Part shown: positions 10,410 to 20,006 of the stretch, in pieces
Layout: each line of letters begins with the position of its first letter
Numbering within the stretch: the first letter of the stretch is position 1
NCBI GenBank assembly: GCA_030452985.1
Contig: JAKDLG010000023.1
Coordinates: 1 to 43,091 of the forward strand
Origin: Humibacillus sp.
GTDB taxonomy: Bacteria > Actinomycetota > Actinomycetes > Actinomycetales > Dermatophilaceae
DNA length: 43,091 nt
Direction: 5' to 3'
The notes under the pieces: generated by a model
What the model was told of the DNA's origin: nothing
What the model saw: the letters and a program-made list of their open reading frames with translations, nothing else
Databases searched by the model: none
Position numbers and translations under genes: made by a program

Positions 10410-11378
10410 TCAGGCCTCGAAGGAGTGGTCGGCGTCGGGAAAGGCGCCCGACTCCACGTCGGCGGCGTATGCCCGGGCCGCCGCCAGCAGGGTGCCACGC
10501 AGGTCGGCGTACTGCTTCACGAAGCGGGGCACCCGGCCGGCCCGCAACCCGGCGAAGTCGCTCCAGACGAGCACCTGGGCGTCGGTGCCGGCGCCGGCGC
10601 CGATCCCGATCGTCGGGATCGTGAGCTCTCGGGTGACCCGCTCGGCCACCGGAGTAGGAACCATCTCGAGGACCACGGCGAAGGCACCAGCACTTTCGAG
10701 CGCGAGCGCCGCCCGGATGAGCTCGTCGGCTCCGTCACCCCGGCCCTGCACCCGGTACCCGCCCAGCTGGTGCTCGCTCTGCGGAGTGAAGCCGAGGTGC
10801 GCCATGACGGGGATGCCGGCACCGGTCAGTGTCTCGACGAGGGGCACCATCGGCGCGCCTCCCTCGAGCTTGACGGCGTGCGCCAGACCTTCCTTCATCA
10901 TCCGCACGGCCGAGTCGAACCCCTGCGCCACCGAGCCGCCGTAGGAGCCGAAGGGCAGGTCGGCCACGACGAGCGCGAAGCGAGCGGCGGTCGAGACAGC
11001 ACGAACGAGTGGCACCATCTCGTCGAGGGTGACCGGCACGGTCGTCTCGTAGCCGTAGACGTTGTTGCCGGCGGAGTCGCCCACGAGCAGCACCGGGATG
11101 CCGGCCTCGTCGAAGATCTGGGCGGAGTACATGTCGTAGGCCGTCAGCATCGCCCACCGGCGCCCCTCGGACTTCATGGTCTGCAGGTGCGGGATGCGCA
11201 CCCTGCGGCGGGCCGGCCCGGGGTGGGCGGCCTCGGGTGCTGGGCGGGATCCCGCACCGTAGGGGCTGGGTAGGTCGGGCTGGCCGGCATCGGGCCCGGT
11301 GGGGCCCGCCGGAGCGGAAGCCTGGGCGGGTAGCTCTCCGGTGACCCGTTGGGGCGCCCCGGCGGTCGTTTCGTCCAT
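10410..11378 (-). CDS. panB: 3-methyl-2-oxobutanoate hydroxymethyltransferase
   Basis: First step of pantothenate (vitamin B5) synthesis: transfers a hydroxymethyl group from methylene-THF to ketoisovalerate, giving ketopantoate. Seen: the core begins [20 protein letters not shown], with Mg-binding Asp residues in [14 protein letters not shown] and [10 protein letters not shown]. Further on are [24 protein letters not shown] and the catalytic Glu in VVLEMVP. The ~55-residue Pro/Ala-rich N-terminal extension is longer than in most orthologues. I prefer the ATG at 11378; ATG at 11390 and a farther start at 11432 are alternatives. A TATGCT element sits about 6 nt upstream of 11378, compatible with a leaderless transcript. 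A panB gene near glnA2 is also seen in mycobacteria. Confidence 0.95.
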   Translation of the reverse strand: MDETTAGAPQRVTGELPAQASAPAGPTGPDAGQPDLPSPYGAGSRPAPEAAHPGPARRRVRIPHLQTMKSEGRRWAMLTAYDMYSAQIFDEAGIPVLLVGDSAGNNVYGYETTVPVTLDEMVPLVRAVSTAARFALVVADLPFGSYGGSVAQGFDSAVRMMKEGLAHAVKLEGGAPMVPLVETLTGAGIPVMAHLGFTPQSEHQLGGYRVQGRGDGADELIRAALALESAGAFAVVLEMVPTPVAERVTRELTIPTIGIGAGAGTDAQVLVWSDFAGLRAGRVPRFVKQYADLRGTLLAAARAYAADVESGAFPDADHSFEA

Positions 11379-11500
11379 GCGGCCGAGCATAGCCAGCAGG
11401 CGGGGGACGGTCCGTTGAGACGAGCCCGCCACGGTGCGGCGGGCGGCGCGGGCAGCCGGGGAGGGTCGGTTAGGGCTGGTGAGGGAGCGGGTACGGTCTC

Positions 11501-11700
11501 ACGCGCGTCGTGAACCTTACTGAAGCCTGTGAGTCAAACGGGCCTTCGGCGGCAAACTTCGCTGTTTCGAGCCTGACTCTCGGGCAACTGACAGGCAAAA
11601 AACCAGTAAATTTCACAAATTCTTGGTATGTAAGGCCCTTTTTCGTCTCTTGGCATGTTCTTATTCCGGAGGCGCCACGTCGGCGCTCGGAACCAGGAGG
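11501..11700 (+). promoter_or_regulatory. AT-rich leader upstream of the M6 metalloprotease
   Basis: The 329-nt gap between panB and the protease is GC-rich up to about 11500. It then drops markedly, most strongly at 11594-11660 (CAAAAAACCAGTAAATTTC, CACAAATTCTTGGTATG). An imperfect dyad is centred on 11613: ACCAGTAAATTT and AAATTCTTGGT. TGGTATGTA at 11625-11632 could be an extended -10 element, but no convincing -35 was found. The Shine-Dalgarno AGGAGG is at 11695-11700. Regulated expression of the secreted protease is inferred; the regulator is unknown. Confidence 0.4.
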
Positions 11701-11707
11701 ACGAACC

Positions 11708-14062
11708 TTGAACAAGCGCCAATGGAGCGCAGTGTCGGGGCTGGCAGTCGGGGCGCTGGTCGCCGCGGGACTGACGGCTCCCGTGCAGGCTCAGGCAACG
11801 CCCAGTGCCAAGACCCCGGTCAGCAGCGACCCTGCCGCCGCGCAGGCCTCGCGCACTGACAGTTTGCCCAACCCGCTGGCCGACAAGGCCGCAGCGGAGC
11901 GCAAGGAGGCCGTGACCAAGCTCGTCACGGGCGAGGCCACGACCACGAAGATCAACGGCAACCGCGTCATCAAGGTTGACTCCACGGTCAAGGACAAGCG
12001 CGGCAAGAACGCCAAGAAGTCGCGCTACATCAACTACCCGGTCGACCGTGAGGAGGACATCCTCACGATCCTCACCGACTTCGGCACCCAGACCATGGCG
12101 GGGCAGTCGAGCGACGCCGGCCCGGTGCACAACCAGATTCCCGAGCCCGACCGGCTCTGGAACCGGGACGCCACCGACAACAACTCGACGTACTGGCTTC
12201 CCGACTTCAGCCGCGACCACTACCTGAACCTCATGTTCGGCGCCAAGGACTCCTTCAAGGACTTCTACCTCAAGCAGAGCAACGGGCGCTTCGTGGCCAA
12301 GGGCGACGTCTCCGACTGGGTGACCGTTCCCTACAACGAGGCGCGGTACGGGTCCAACACGGTCCCCGAGTCCAACGGCTACTGGAACTACATCAAGGAC
12401 ACCGCCACTGCCTGGTACAACGCCCAGAAGGCCGCCGGCCAGAGCGACGCCCAGATCAAGACCTACCTGGCGCAGTTCGACAAGGTCGACCGCTACGACT
12501 ACGACAACGACGGCAACTTCAACGAGCCCGACGGCTACATCGACCACTTCCAGGCGATCCACGCCGGTGAGGGCGAGGAGGCCGGTGGCGGCGAACAGGG
12601 AACCGACGCCATCTGGTCGCACCGCTGGTACGCCTTCTCGAACAACGCCGGCAGTACCGGCCCCGCCTTCAACAAGGGCGGCGGCGTGCCGCTGGGCGAC
12701 TCCGGCATGTGGATCGGCGACTACACCACCGAGCCCGAGAACGGCGGGCTCGGCGTGTTCGCCCACGAGTTCGGCCACGACCTCGGCCTGCCCGACCTGT
12801 ACGACACCGCCGGCGGCGACAACGGCACCGGCTTCTGGACCATCATGAGCGGTGGCTCCTGGCTCAACCAGACCAAGGACGCCATCGGCACCAAGCCCGG
12901 CTACATGGGCCCGTGGGAGAAGCTGCAGCTCGGCTGGCTCGACTACACGACCGTCGACTACGGGAAGAACAAGCTCGTCAACCTCGGCCCCGCCGACCAC
13001 GTCGTGCGGGACAAGACGAACAAGGACGAGAACTCCTACGGCGTCAAGCCCCAGGCCATCGTCGTGCCGCTGCCCGAGCGCACGTTGAAGACCGAACGCA
13101 ATACCCCGCACTCGGGCTCGAAGGAGTGGTGGAGCGGCTACGGGAACAACCTCAACGCCACCCTCGGCACGACCGTCGACCTGACTGATGCCACGGCGTC
13201 AGCCGCGGTCAGCGCGTGGGTGCAGGGCAAGCTCGAGACCGACTACGACTTCCTGTACGGCGAGGTCTCGACCGACAACGGCGCCACGTGGAGCAAGGTC
13301 GGTGACCCGATCGACGGCACCTTCGCGTGGACCACCAAGACCTGGGATCTCTCAGCGTACGCCGGGCAGTCGGTGCAGTTCCGCTTCCGAGTCGCCAGCG
13401 ACGGCGGCGTCGAGAGCGAGGCGTACATCGACGACATCCGGGTCAGCAAGGACGGCGTCGACGGCACGATCGACGACGTCGAGGCGGGCGCGGGGAACTG
13501 GGTCGCGAGCGGCTTCTCGATCATCGACGGCACGACGTCAAAGACGGTCCAGGACATCTACTACGCCGAGAACCGGGTCTACAGCAACTACGACAAGGGC
13601 CTGAAGAAGGGTCCGTACAACTTCGGCTGGGCCAACACCCGGCCCAAGTGGGTCGAGCGCTTTCCCTACCAGAACGGCCTGCTCGTGTGGTTCAGCAACG
13701 GGGAGTACACGAACAACAACACCTCCGCGCACGCCGGGGCCGGCCTGATCCTGCCCGTGGACGCCCGGCCGAAGGCGATCAAGTTCCCCGACGGGGCACT
13801 GCTGGGCAACCGTCGTCAGCCCTTCGATGCCACCTTCGGTCAGGAGCGCACCGACTTCGTCACCTTCCACCGCAACGGCTACGGCGTCAGCCTGAAGTCG
13901 GCACCGGCGATCCCGACGTTCGACGACACGAACCCGCTGGCCTACTGGGACCCGTCGAACCCGTGGGCCTCGACGGCCGTCAGCGGGCTCGGTGTCACGA
14001 TGAAGGTGCAGCAGACCTCGGCCAACAAGCAGAACATGCTCGTTCGCGTCACCACCAAGTGA
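11708..14062 (+). CDS. Secreted M6-family (immune inhibitor A-like) metalloprotease
   Basis: A 784-residue extracellular zinc protease. The TTG at 11708 is preferred: AGGAGG lies 7 nt upstream and it opens a classical signal peptide (MNKRQW, hydrophobic VSGLAVGALVAAGLTA, cleavage near VQA-QA at about residue 28). The upstream in-frame extension encodes no plausible N-terminus. The catalytic site is HEFGHDLGLPD from residue 353, followed by the Met-turn-like FWTIMSGGSW. Downstream is a beta-rich region that resembles MAM/carbohydrate-binding modules (WSGYGNNLNATLGTTVDL and VQFRFRVASDGGVESEAYID). Residues ~30-120 are a likely propeptide. The gene is monocistronic, with a hairpin 43 nt past the stop. 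Family members degrade host or environmental proteins; the substrate here is unknown. Confidence 0.95.
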   Translation: MNKRQWSAVSGLAVGALVAAGLTAPVQAQATPSAKTPVSSDPAAAQASRTDSLPNPLADKAAAERKEAVTKLVTGEATTTKINGNRVIKVDSTVKDKRGKNAKKSRYINYPVDREEDILTILTDFGTQTMAGQSSDAGPVHNQIPEPDRLWNRDATDNNSTYWLPDFSRDHYLNLMFGAKDSFKDFYLKQSNGRFVAKGDVSDWVTVPYNEARYGSNTVPESNGYWNYIKDTATAWYNAQKAAGQSDAQIKTYLAQFDKVDRYDYDNDGNFNEPDGYIDHFQAIHAGEGEEAGGGEQGTDAIWSHRWYAFSNNAGSTGPAFNKGGGVPLGDSGMWIGDYTTEPENGGLGVFAHEFGHDLGLPDLYDTAGGDNGTGFWTIMSGGSWLNQTKDAIGTKPGYMGPWEKLQLGWLDYTTVDYGKNKLVNLGPADHVVRDKTNKDENSYGVKPQAIVVPLPERTLKTERNTPHSGSKEWWSGYGNNLNATLGTTVDLTDATASAAVSAWVQGKLETDYDFLYGEVSTDNGATWSKVGDPIDGTFAWTTKTWDLSAYAGQSVQFRFRVASDGGVESEAYIDDIRVSKDGVDGTIDDVEAGAGNWVASGFSIIDGTTSKTVQDIYYAENRVYSNYDKGLKKGPYNFGWANTRPKWVERFPYQNGLLVWFSNGEYTNNNTSAHAGAGLILPVDARPKAIKFPDGALLGNRRQPFDATFGQERTDFVTFHRNGYGVSLKSAPAIPTFDDTNPLAYWDPSNPWASTAVSGLGVTMKVQQTSANKQNMLVRVTTK

Positions 14063-14104
14063 CCTGACCACGCTGCACACAGCTCGAGACGCACCAACGG
14101 GTGT

Positions 14105-14132
14105 GGGCTCCCGGGATCGCTCCCGGGGGCCC
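14105..14132 (+). terminator. Terminator hairpin after the M6 protease
   Basis: Two 12-nt arms (14105-14116 GGGCTCCCGGGA, and 14121-14132) pair with one G-T wobble around the tetraloop TCGC. There is no T-tract. It lies between the protease stop and the glnA2 start, so it separates the two units. Confidence 0.55.
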
Positions 14133-14232
14133 ATGCCCGCGCCGTCAACCGGCATCCGACCCGTCCCGCGCAGACAAAGCCGCGGGGGGAGCCGTCACAC
14201 CGATGAAACCTCACATGCGGCAGGATCGACCC

Positions 14233-15570
14233 ATGAACCGTCAGGAAGAGTTCGTGCTGCGCACGATCGAAGAGCGCGAGATCCGCTTCGTCCGTCTGTG
14301 GTTCACCGACGTGCTCGGCACCCTCAAGTCGGTGGCGGTGGCGCCGCCCGAGCTCGAAGGGGCCTTCGCCGAGGGCATCGGCTTCGACGGGTCGGCCATG
14401 GAGGGACTGACCCGCGTCTACGAGGCCGACATGCTGGCCAAGCCCGACCCCTCCACCTTCTCGATCCTCCCGTGGCGCGGTGACGCGCCGGGCACGGCCC
14501 GGATGTTCTGCGACCTGCAGCTGCCCGACGGCAGCCCCAGCATCGCCGACCCGCGCAACGTGCTGCAACGGGCTCTGACCCGGGCCGCCGATCTCGGGTT
14601 CACCTTCTACACCCACCCGGAGATCGAGTTCTTCCTGCTCGAGCCGGGACGAGGCCCCGACGGCCGTCCGGTGCCGGTCGACGACGCCGGCTACTTCGAC
14701 CACGTGCCGCACGGCACCGGCCACGACTTCAGACGCGCCGCCATCACCATGCTCGAGAGCATGGGGATCTCGGTCGAGTTCAGCCACCACGAGGGGGCGC
14801 CCGGCCAGAACGAGATCGACCTGCGCTACGCCGACGCCCTCAGCATGGCGGACAACGTCATGACCTTCCGCACGGTGATCAAGGAGGTCGCCCTCACGCA
14901 GGGGGTCTACGCGACCTTCATGCCGAAGCCGTTCTCAGAGCACCCGGGCTCGGGGATGCACACCCACGTCTCGCTCTTCGAGGGCGACACCAACGCCTTC
15001 TACGGGCCGGGCGCGCCCTACCAGCTGAGCAAGGTCGGTCGGCAGTTCATGGCCGGCCTGCTCGTGCACGGTGCCGAGATCACCGCCGTCACCAACCAGT
15101 GGGTCAACAGCTACAAGCGGCTCTGGGGTGGCGGTGAGGCGCCGGCGCACCTGACGTGGGGGCACAACAACCGGTCGGCGCTGCTGCGGGTGCCGATGCA
15201 CAAGCCGAACAAGGGCCAGTCGACACGGATCGAGGTGCGCTCCCTCGACGCGGCCTGCAACCCCTACCTCGCCTTCGCGGTCATCCTCGGCGCCGGGCTC
15301 AAGGGCATCGAGGAGGGCTACGAGCTGCCGCCCGAGACCGAGGACGACGTGTGGGGCCTCACCGATGCCGAGCGGCGCGCGATGGGCATCAAGACCTTGC
15401 CCGCCTCCCTCGGTCGGGCCCTCGAGGTGATGGAGCAGAGCGACCTCGTGGCCGACATCCTGGGTGAGCACGTCTTCGACTTCTTCTTGCGCAACAAGCG
15501 TCAGGAATGGCTCGACTACCGGCACGAGGTCAGCGCCTTCGAGCTGAACCGCTACCTCCCGCGACTGTGA
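14233..15570 (+). CDS. glnA2: Glutamine synthetase-type ligase GlnA2
   Basis: Second GSI-family ATP-dependent ligase typical of actinobacteria; in the family it makes glutamine or a gamma-glutamyl product from glutamate. Seen over 445 residues: MNRQEEFVLRTIEEREIRFVRLWF-type N-terminus, the metal/substrate motif HPEIEFFLLE, SHHEGAPGQNEIDL, the His-loop SGMHTHVSLF, NSYKRL and the ATP/substrate Arg in RIEVRS. The sequence is close to my memory of M. tuberculosis GlnA2 along its length, and the ATG at 14233 gives the same start; ATG at 14203 is an alternative. The region equivalent to the adenylylation loop reads GYELPPETEDDVW and differs from GlnA, so control by GlnE is doubtful. glnE follows after 34 nt. 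Confidence 0.93.
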   Translation: MNRQEEFVLRTIEEREIRFVRLWFTDVLGTLKSVAVAPPELEGAFAEGIGFDGSAMEGLTRVYEADMLAKPDPSTFSILPWRGDAPGTARMFCDLQLPDGSPSIADPRNVLQRALTRAADLGFTFYTHPEIEFFLLEPGRGPDGRPVPVDDAGYFDHVPHGTGHDFRRAAITMLESMGISVEFSHHEGAPGQNEIDLRYADALSMADNVMTFRTVIKEVALTQGVYATFMPKPFSEHPGSGMHTHVSLFEGDTNAFYGPGAPYQLSKVGRQFMAGLLVHGAEITAVTNQWVNSYKRLWGGGEAPAHLTWGHNNRSALLRVPMHKPNKGQSTRIEVRSLDAACNPYLAFAVILGAGLKGIEEGYELPPETEDDVWGLTDAERRAMGIKTLPASLGRALEVMEQSDLVADILGEHVFDFFLRNKRQEWLDYRHEVSAFELNRYLPRL

Positions 15571-15604
15571 CCGGGCCGACGGGCTGCTGGACGTACCGAC
15601 GAGC

Positions 15605-18600
15605 ATGACGTCGCGAACCTCCTCCGTCGAAGCCGCCCTCGCCCGGGTCGGCTTCACCGACGTGCCCCGGGCCGTGGGGCTGCTCGGCGACCGGGCGCTC
15701 GCCCCGCTGCGTCGCCAGGAAGAGCCGACCGGCCTGCCGGAGGCGCTGCTCGCGGCTCTCGGCGAGACGGCCGATGCAGACCAGGCCCTCCTCGGCCTGG
15801 TGCGGATGATGGAGGCGCTCGGCGAGCGGGCGGACTCAGGGGGTCACGGGGTGACGACGCTCGCGGACACGTTCACGGACGACCCGGACGCCCGGGCCAG
15901 GGTGCTCGGCCTGCTCGGCGCCTCCACCGCGATCGTCGACCACCTCGTCAGGCATCCGGCCGACTGGCTCATCGCGGCTCGAGCGACCCGGCCCAGCGGA
16001 GAACAGGTGCGCGCCGACCTGGTGGCGGCCGTGGGCCCCGCCCGGGGCGAGCTGCCGGCCCTGCACGCCCTGCGAATCGCCTACCGGCGCGGCCTGCTGC
16101 GCATTGCCGCCCTCGACGTGACGGCGCCCGACCCGCTGGCCCTGATGCCGGCCGTCGGGGAGGCGCTCGCCGAGCTGGCCGAGGCCGCCCTCGAGGCGGC
16201 TCTGGCCATCGCTCGGGAGGAGTTCGGGCCCGGACACGAGCAGTGCCGCCTCGCGATCATCGGGATGGGCAAGACCGGGGGCGGTGAGCTCAACTACGTC
16301 AGCGACGTCGACGTCATCTTCGTGGCCGAGCCCGCCGACGGCGTCGACGAGGAGGTCGCCCTGCGCATCGGGACGACGCTTGCTGCCGCGACGATGCGCG
16401 CCTGTTCGCTGCCCACGCCCGAGGGGAGCCTGTGGCCCGTCGACGCAGCACTGCGGCCGGAAGGCAAGCACGGTCCCTTGGTGCGCACCATCGCGAGCCA
16501 TCGCGCATACTACGAACGTTGGGCCAAGACCTGGGAGTTCCAGGCTCTGCTCAAGGCCTGGGTCTCGGCCGGCGACCGAGAGATCGGGTTGCACTACAAG
16601 GCCGAGATCGCACCACTGGTGTGGGAGGCAGCCGGACGGCCGAACTTCGTCGAGGACGTCCAGGCCATGCGGCGCCGGGTGGAGAACCACGTGCCTCCCA
16701 ACGAGGCCGCCCGTCAGCTCAAGCTCGGCCCCGGTGGCCTGCGCGACGTCGAGTTCAGCGTTCAGCTGCTGCAGCTCGTGCACGGACGCACCGATCCCAG
16801 CCTGCGCTCGGCCACCACGCTCGAGGCACTCGCCTCGCTGGCCGGGGGTGGGTACGTCGGTCGCGACGACGCCGCCGCTCTTGACCGCGACTACCGGCAC
16901 CTGCGCTGCCTCGAGCATCGGATCCAGCTGCACCGTCTGCGCCGAACCCACCTGATGCCCGACTCGTCGGCCGACCTGCGCCGCCTCGGTCGGTTGATGG
17001 GCCATCGCACGCACCCCGAGAAGCAGGTGGTGGCCGACCGGCAGGCGATCGCTCGCGAGGTGCGCCGCATCCACGAGCGTCTGTTCTACCGGCCCCTGCT
17101 GGCCGCGGCCGCCCGGCTGACCCCACAGGAGGTCGGGCTCACCCCAGAGGCTGCTCGAGCACGGCTCTCAGCGTTGGGGTTCGGCGACCCTGCGGGAGCG
17201 ATGCGTCACATCGAGGCGCTCACCAGTGGTGTCAGCCGGCGCGCCGCGATCCAACGCACCCTGCTGCCGGTCATGCTCGGCTGGTTCGCCGACGAAGCCG
17301 ACCCCGATGCCGGCCTGCTCTCGTTCCGCCGCGTGTCCGACGAGCTCGGCTCGACGCACTGGTACCTGAAGATGTTGCGCGACGAGGGCCGGGCCGCCGA
17401 CCGTCTCGCCCACGGTCTGGCCCGGAGCCGCTTCGCAGCGGACCTGCTCGTCCGATCGCCCGAGAGCGTATCGATCTTCGGGGATGCTACCGGACTGGTG
17501 CCTCGCACCCGCGAGGCGCTCGTCGCCACCATGACCTCGGCCGGGAGCCGGCGCGAGACCGGCGCCGACGCGGTGGCAGCGGTCCGGGCCATCCGACGGC
17601 ACGAGCTGGTGCGCATCGTGATGGCCGACGTCCTGGGCGAGCTCGACCTGCGCTCCGTGGGGGCCGCCCTCAGCGACCTGGCCGCGGCCACCATCGAGGT
17701 GGCCCTTGGCGCCGTGGTGTCTCAGGTCGAGCGCGACGAAGGCGTCCCGCTGGGCGCAGAGATTGTCGTCGTGGCCATGGGCAGCTTCGGCGGCGCCGAG
17801 ATGGGCTACGCCTCGGATGCCGACGTGATGTTCGTGGTGCGGCCGCTGGGCAGCGACGAGGCGGCGGTCACGGCCCGGGCCACCCAGGTGGTGCAGAGCC
17901 TCAAGAAGCTCTTGTCCGGCCCCGGTCCCGATCCGGCGCTGGGCATCGACGCCGACCTGCGCCCGGAGGGCAAGGCCGGACCTCTCGTGCGCAGCCTCGA
18001 CTCCTACCGCAGCTACTACGAGCGGTGGGCGCTCACGTGGGAGTTCCAGGCGCTGCTGCGGGCGCGCCCGGTCGCCGGCCCGACCGGCCTGGCCGACGAC
18101 TTCCTGGCGCTCATCGACCCCCTGCGCTACCCCGTGGGTGGGCTGTCGAGGGAGCAGCAGCGCGACATCCGCACCCTCAAGGCGCGGGTCGAGGCCGAAC
18201 GGCTGCCGCGAGGGGCCGACCCCCGCAAGCACCTCAAGCTCGGGCTGGGCGGCCTCACCGACGTGGAGTGGACCGTGCAGCTGCTGCAGCTGGGGCATGC
18301 ACATGACACCCCGGCCCTGCGGGTGGTGGGAACGATGGCCGGCCTCGAGGCGCTGGCCGCGGCCGGCCTGCTGCCCGTCGACGACGCCCGGTCGTTGCGC
18401 GAGGCGTGGACGCTGGGCTCGCTCATCCGCAACGCCTCGGTGCTCTGGCGGGGCCGGGCCGTTGACAGCGTTCCCTCCGACCTGCGTGACCTCGAGGGCG
18501 TCAGTCGGCTCATGGGTCGTCCGGCCGGTAGTGGGCACCAGCTCGAACCCCTGTGGCGCAGGGTCGCCCGTCGGTCTCGACAAGCGACCGACCTCAACTT

Positions 18601-18637
18601 CTACGCCTCCGGGCCAGTTGGTCGGGTGGCCGAGTGA
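15605..18637 (+). CDS. glnE: Bifunctional glutamine synthetase adenylyltransferase/deadenylylase
   Basis: Adds and removes AMP on the regulatory Tyr of glutamine synthetase. The 1010-residue protein has the expected duplicated architecture. An N-terminal nucleotidyltransferase (deadenylylase) carries GMGKTGGGELNYVSDVDVIF near residue 220, and a C-terminal one (adenylyltransferase) has MGSFGGAEMGYASDADVMFV near 725. Each is followed by its helical domain (LKLGPGGLRDVEFSVQLLQ and LKLGLGGLTDVEWTVQLLQ). Both catalytic Asp pairs are intact. It is 34 nt downstream of glnA2 and overlaps the next MFS gene by 4 nt. Its likely target is GlnA at 24.9-26.4 kb, which retains the modifiable Tyr. Confidence 0.97.
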   Translation: MTSRTSSVEAALARVGFTDVPRAVGLLGDRALAPLRRQEEPTGLPEALLAALGETADADQALLGLVRMMEALGERADSGGHGVTTLADTFTDDPDARARVLGLLGASTAIVDHLVRHPADWLIAARATRPSGEQVRADLVAAVGPARGELPALHALRIAYRRGLLRIAALDVTAPDPLALMPAVGEALAELAEAALEAALAIAREEFGPGHEQCRLAIIGMGKTGGGELNYVSDVDVIFVAEPADGVDEEVALRIGTTLAAATMRACSLPTPEGSLWPVDAALRPEGKHGPLVRTIASHRAYYERWAKTWEFQALLKAWVSAGDREIGLHYKAEIAPLVWEAAGRPNFVEDVQAMRRRVENHVPPNEAARQLKLGPGGLRDVEFSVQLLQLVHGRTDPSLRSATTLEALASLAGGGYVGRDDAAALDRDYRHLRCLEHRIQLHRLRRTHLMPDSSADLRRLGRLMGHRTHPEKQVVADRQAIAREVRRIHERLFYRPLLAAAARLTPQEVGLTPEAARARLSALGFGDPAGAMRHIEALTSGVSRRAAIQRTLLPVMLGWFADEADPDAGLLSFRRVSDELGSTHWYLKMLRDEGRAADRLAHGLARSRFAADLLVRSPESVSIFGDATGLVPRTREALVATMTSAGSRRETGADAVAAVRAIRRHELVRIVMADVLGELDLRSVGAALSDLAAATIEVALGAVVSQVERDEGVPLGAEIVVVAMGSFGGAEMGYASDADVMFVVRPLGSDEAAVTARATQVVQSLKKLLSGPGPDPALGIDADLRPEGKAGPLVRSLDSYRSYYERWALTWEFQALLRARPVAGPTGLADDFLALIDPLRYPVGGLSREQQRDIRTLKARVEAERLPRGADPRKHLKLGLGGLTDVEWTVQLLQLGHAHDTPALRVVGTMAGLEALAAAGLLPVDDARSLREAWTLGSLIRNASVLWRGRAVDSVPSDLRDLEGVSRLMGRPAGSGHQLEPLWRRVARRSRQATDLNFYASGPVGRVAE

Positions 18638-19908
18638 CCACAGCCGAAAGGGGCGAGAACCCGGCGCCGACCTTCGTCGAGGTGCTTCGCGCACCGCGCT
18701 TCCTACCGGTGTTCGCCGCCAACGCGTTGTCAATGTGGGGCGACTACATCGCCCGCGTGACGATCGCGGCGGTCGTCTTCGAACGCACGCGCTCGCCGCT
18801 CGCCACCGCCACGACCTTCGCCGTGAGTCTCCTGCCGACCTTCTTCGGCCGCGCCCTGCTGGGCCCGCTCGTCGACCGCATCCCGTACAAACGGGTGCTC
18901 ATCGCGACGCACCTGCTGCGTGCTCTCTGTGTCGTCGGGCTGATCCTGCTCGTGCAGCTGCAGTGGTCGCTGTGGGGGATCTTCGGCGTGCTCTTCACCC
19001 TGGAGGCCATCGGCGGAGCCGCCTCGGCCTCGAACCAGGTGCTCTACACCGACCTGTTCGACGACCGACACCTCTACGCCCGATCGGTCGGTCTCCGGGC
19101 GATGAGCGAACAGGTCAACCAGGCCATCGGGTTCGCCCTGGGCGGTGGCTTGGTGGCACTGCTCGGCCCCAGAACCGGACTGCTCATCGACCTGGCGACC
19201 TTCGTGGTGGCTGCGGGTGTCATCGCAGTGGTCGTCGAGCTGAGGCCCGTGCAGGGCCGGCGCGGACGTGGGTTCTCAGGCTTCGTGCGTGACCTCGGTG
19301 ACGCCGTGGGAGACCTGGCGCGGCATCGGGTGCTCGCCCGGCTCGTGCTGTTGGGGGCGTGCGCCACCCTGGGCATCGCGGCGCCCGAGGCCCTCGCCAT
19401 CCCGATCGCCGGTGAGAACGGGTGGGGTGGTGCCTTGATGGCGGCGCCCATCATCGGGGCCGTGCTCGGAATCGTGCTCATCTCCCGCCGGGGCGTTCAG
19501 GCGCAGAACCGCCTGGTCGTGCCGCTGGCCCTGGCGATGCCGTTGCCCCTGCTGATGACGGCGTTCTACCCGCCGACGATCGTCGTGGCCCTCCTCTTCT
19601 TCGTCAGCGGCATGCTCCAGTCGTTCATGGTGCCGCTGCAGTCGACCTTCGCCCTCGTTACCTCACCGGCCCTGCGGGGCAGGGTCTACAGCCTCGCCGG
19701 GGCCGTGTCGGTCGCGTGCGCCGGCGCGTCCTTTCTCGCGGCGGGCTGGTTGGGGCAGCACACCGACCCTTACGTCGGGGTGGCCCTCAGCGCCGTTGGC
19801 TGCCTCGCCCTCATGGCAATGGCCGTGCTCTCGTGGCCGCACTCAGAGATGCAGAAGGCCGTCGAGCAGGCCTACCCCGACCCGCCCGAGCTCCATCCGG
19901 CGGGCTGA
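18634..19908 (+). CDS. MFS transporter (EntS/MFS_3-like)
   Basis: A 424-residue, 12-helix major facilitator exporter candidate. Seen: FLPVFAANALSMWGDYIARV in helix 1, the loop GPLVDRIPYKRVLIATHLLR, ASASNQVLYTDLFDD between helices 4 and 5, RSVGLRAMSEQVNQAIG, and a second half from MAAPIIGAVLGIVLI. The overall pattern resembles the MFS_3 group that includes enterobactin exporter EntS; the substrate is unknown. GTG at 18634 overlaps the glnE TGA (GTGA), implying coupling to glnE. It converges on a DHA2-type MFS gene across 98 nt in which I see no clear terminator. Confidence 0.88.
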   Translation: MTTAERGENPAPTFVEVLRAPRFLPVFAANALSMWGDYIARVTIAAVVFERTRSPLATATTFAVSLLPTFFGRALLGPLVDRIPYKRVLIATHLLRALCVVGLILLVQLQWSLWGIFGVLFTLEAIGGAASASNQVLYTDLFDDRHLYARSVGLRAMSEQVNQAIGFALGGGLVALLGPRTGLLIDLATFVVAAGVIAVVVELRPVQGRRGRGFSGFVRDLGDAVGDLARHRVLARLVLLGACATLGIAAPEALAIPIAGENGWGGALMAAPIIGAVLGIVLISRRGVQAQNRLVVPLALAMPLPLLMTAFYPPTIVVALLFFVSGMLQSFMVPLQSTFALVTSPALRGRVYSLAGAVSVACAGASFLAAGWLGQHTDPYVGVALSAVGCLALMAMAVLSWPHSEMQKAVEQAYPDPPELHPAG

Positions 19909-20006
19909 GCCCATCCACCAGCCGCAGGTCTGACGCGACCACTGCTGCTCGGCTGCTCCCCCGGCATTCCTTGCGGCATCCGTGGCGGTGCACAGGGGTG
20001 GTGCCC

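Noticed and set aside
11534..13111. 525-residue reverse-strand open frame opposite the M6 protease
   Set aside because: It is the antisense shadow of a well-supported protease gene, Val/Gly/Leu-rich without recognisable motifs, as expected in very GC-rich DNA.
15836..17074. 412-residue reverse-strand open frame opposite glnE
   Set aside because: Shadow of the N-terminal nucleotidyltransferase region of glnE with no motif of its own.
17168..18733. 521-residue reverse-strand open frame opposite glnE
   Set aside because: Antisense to the conserved C-terminal half of glnE; composition is low-complexity and no domain is visible.
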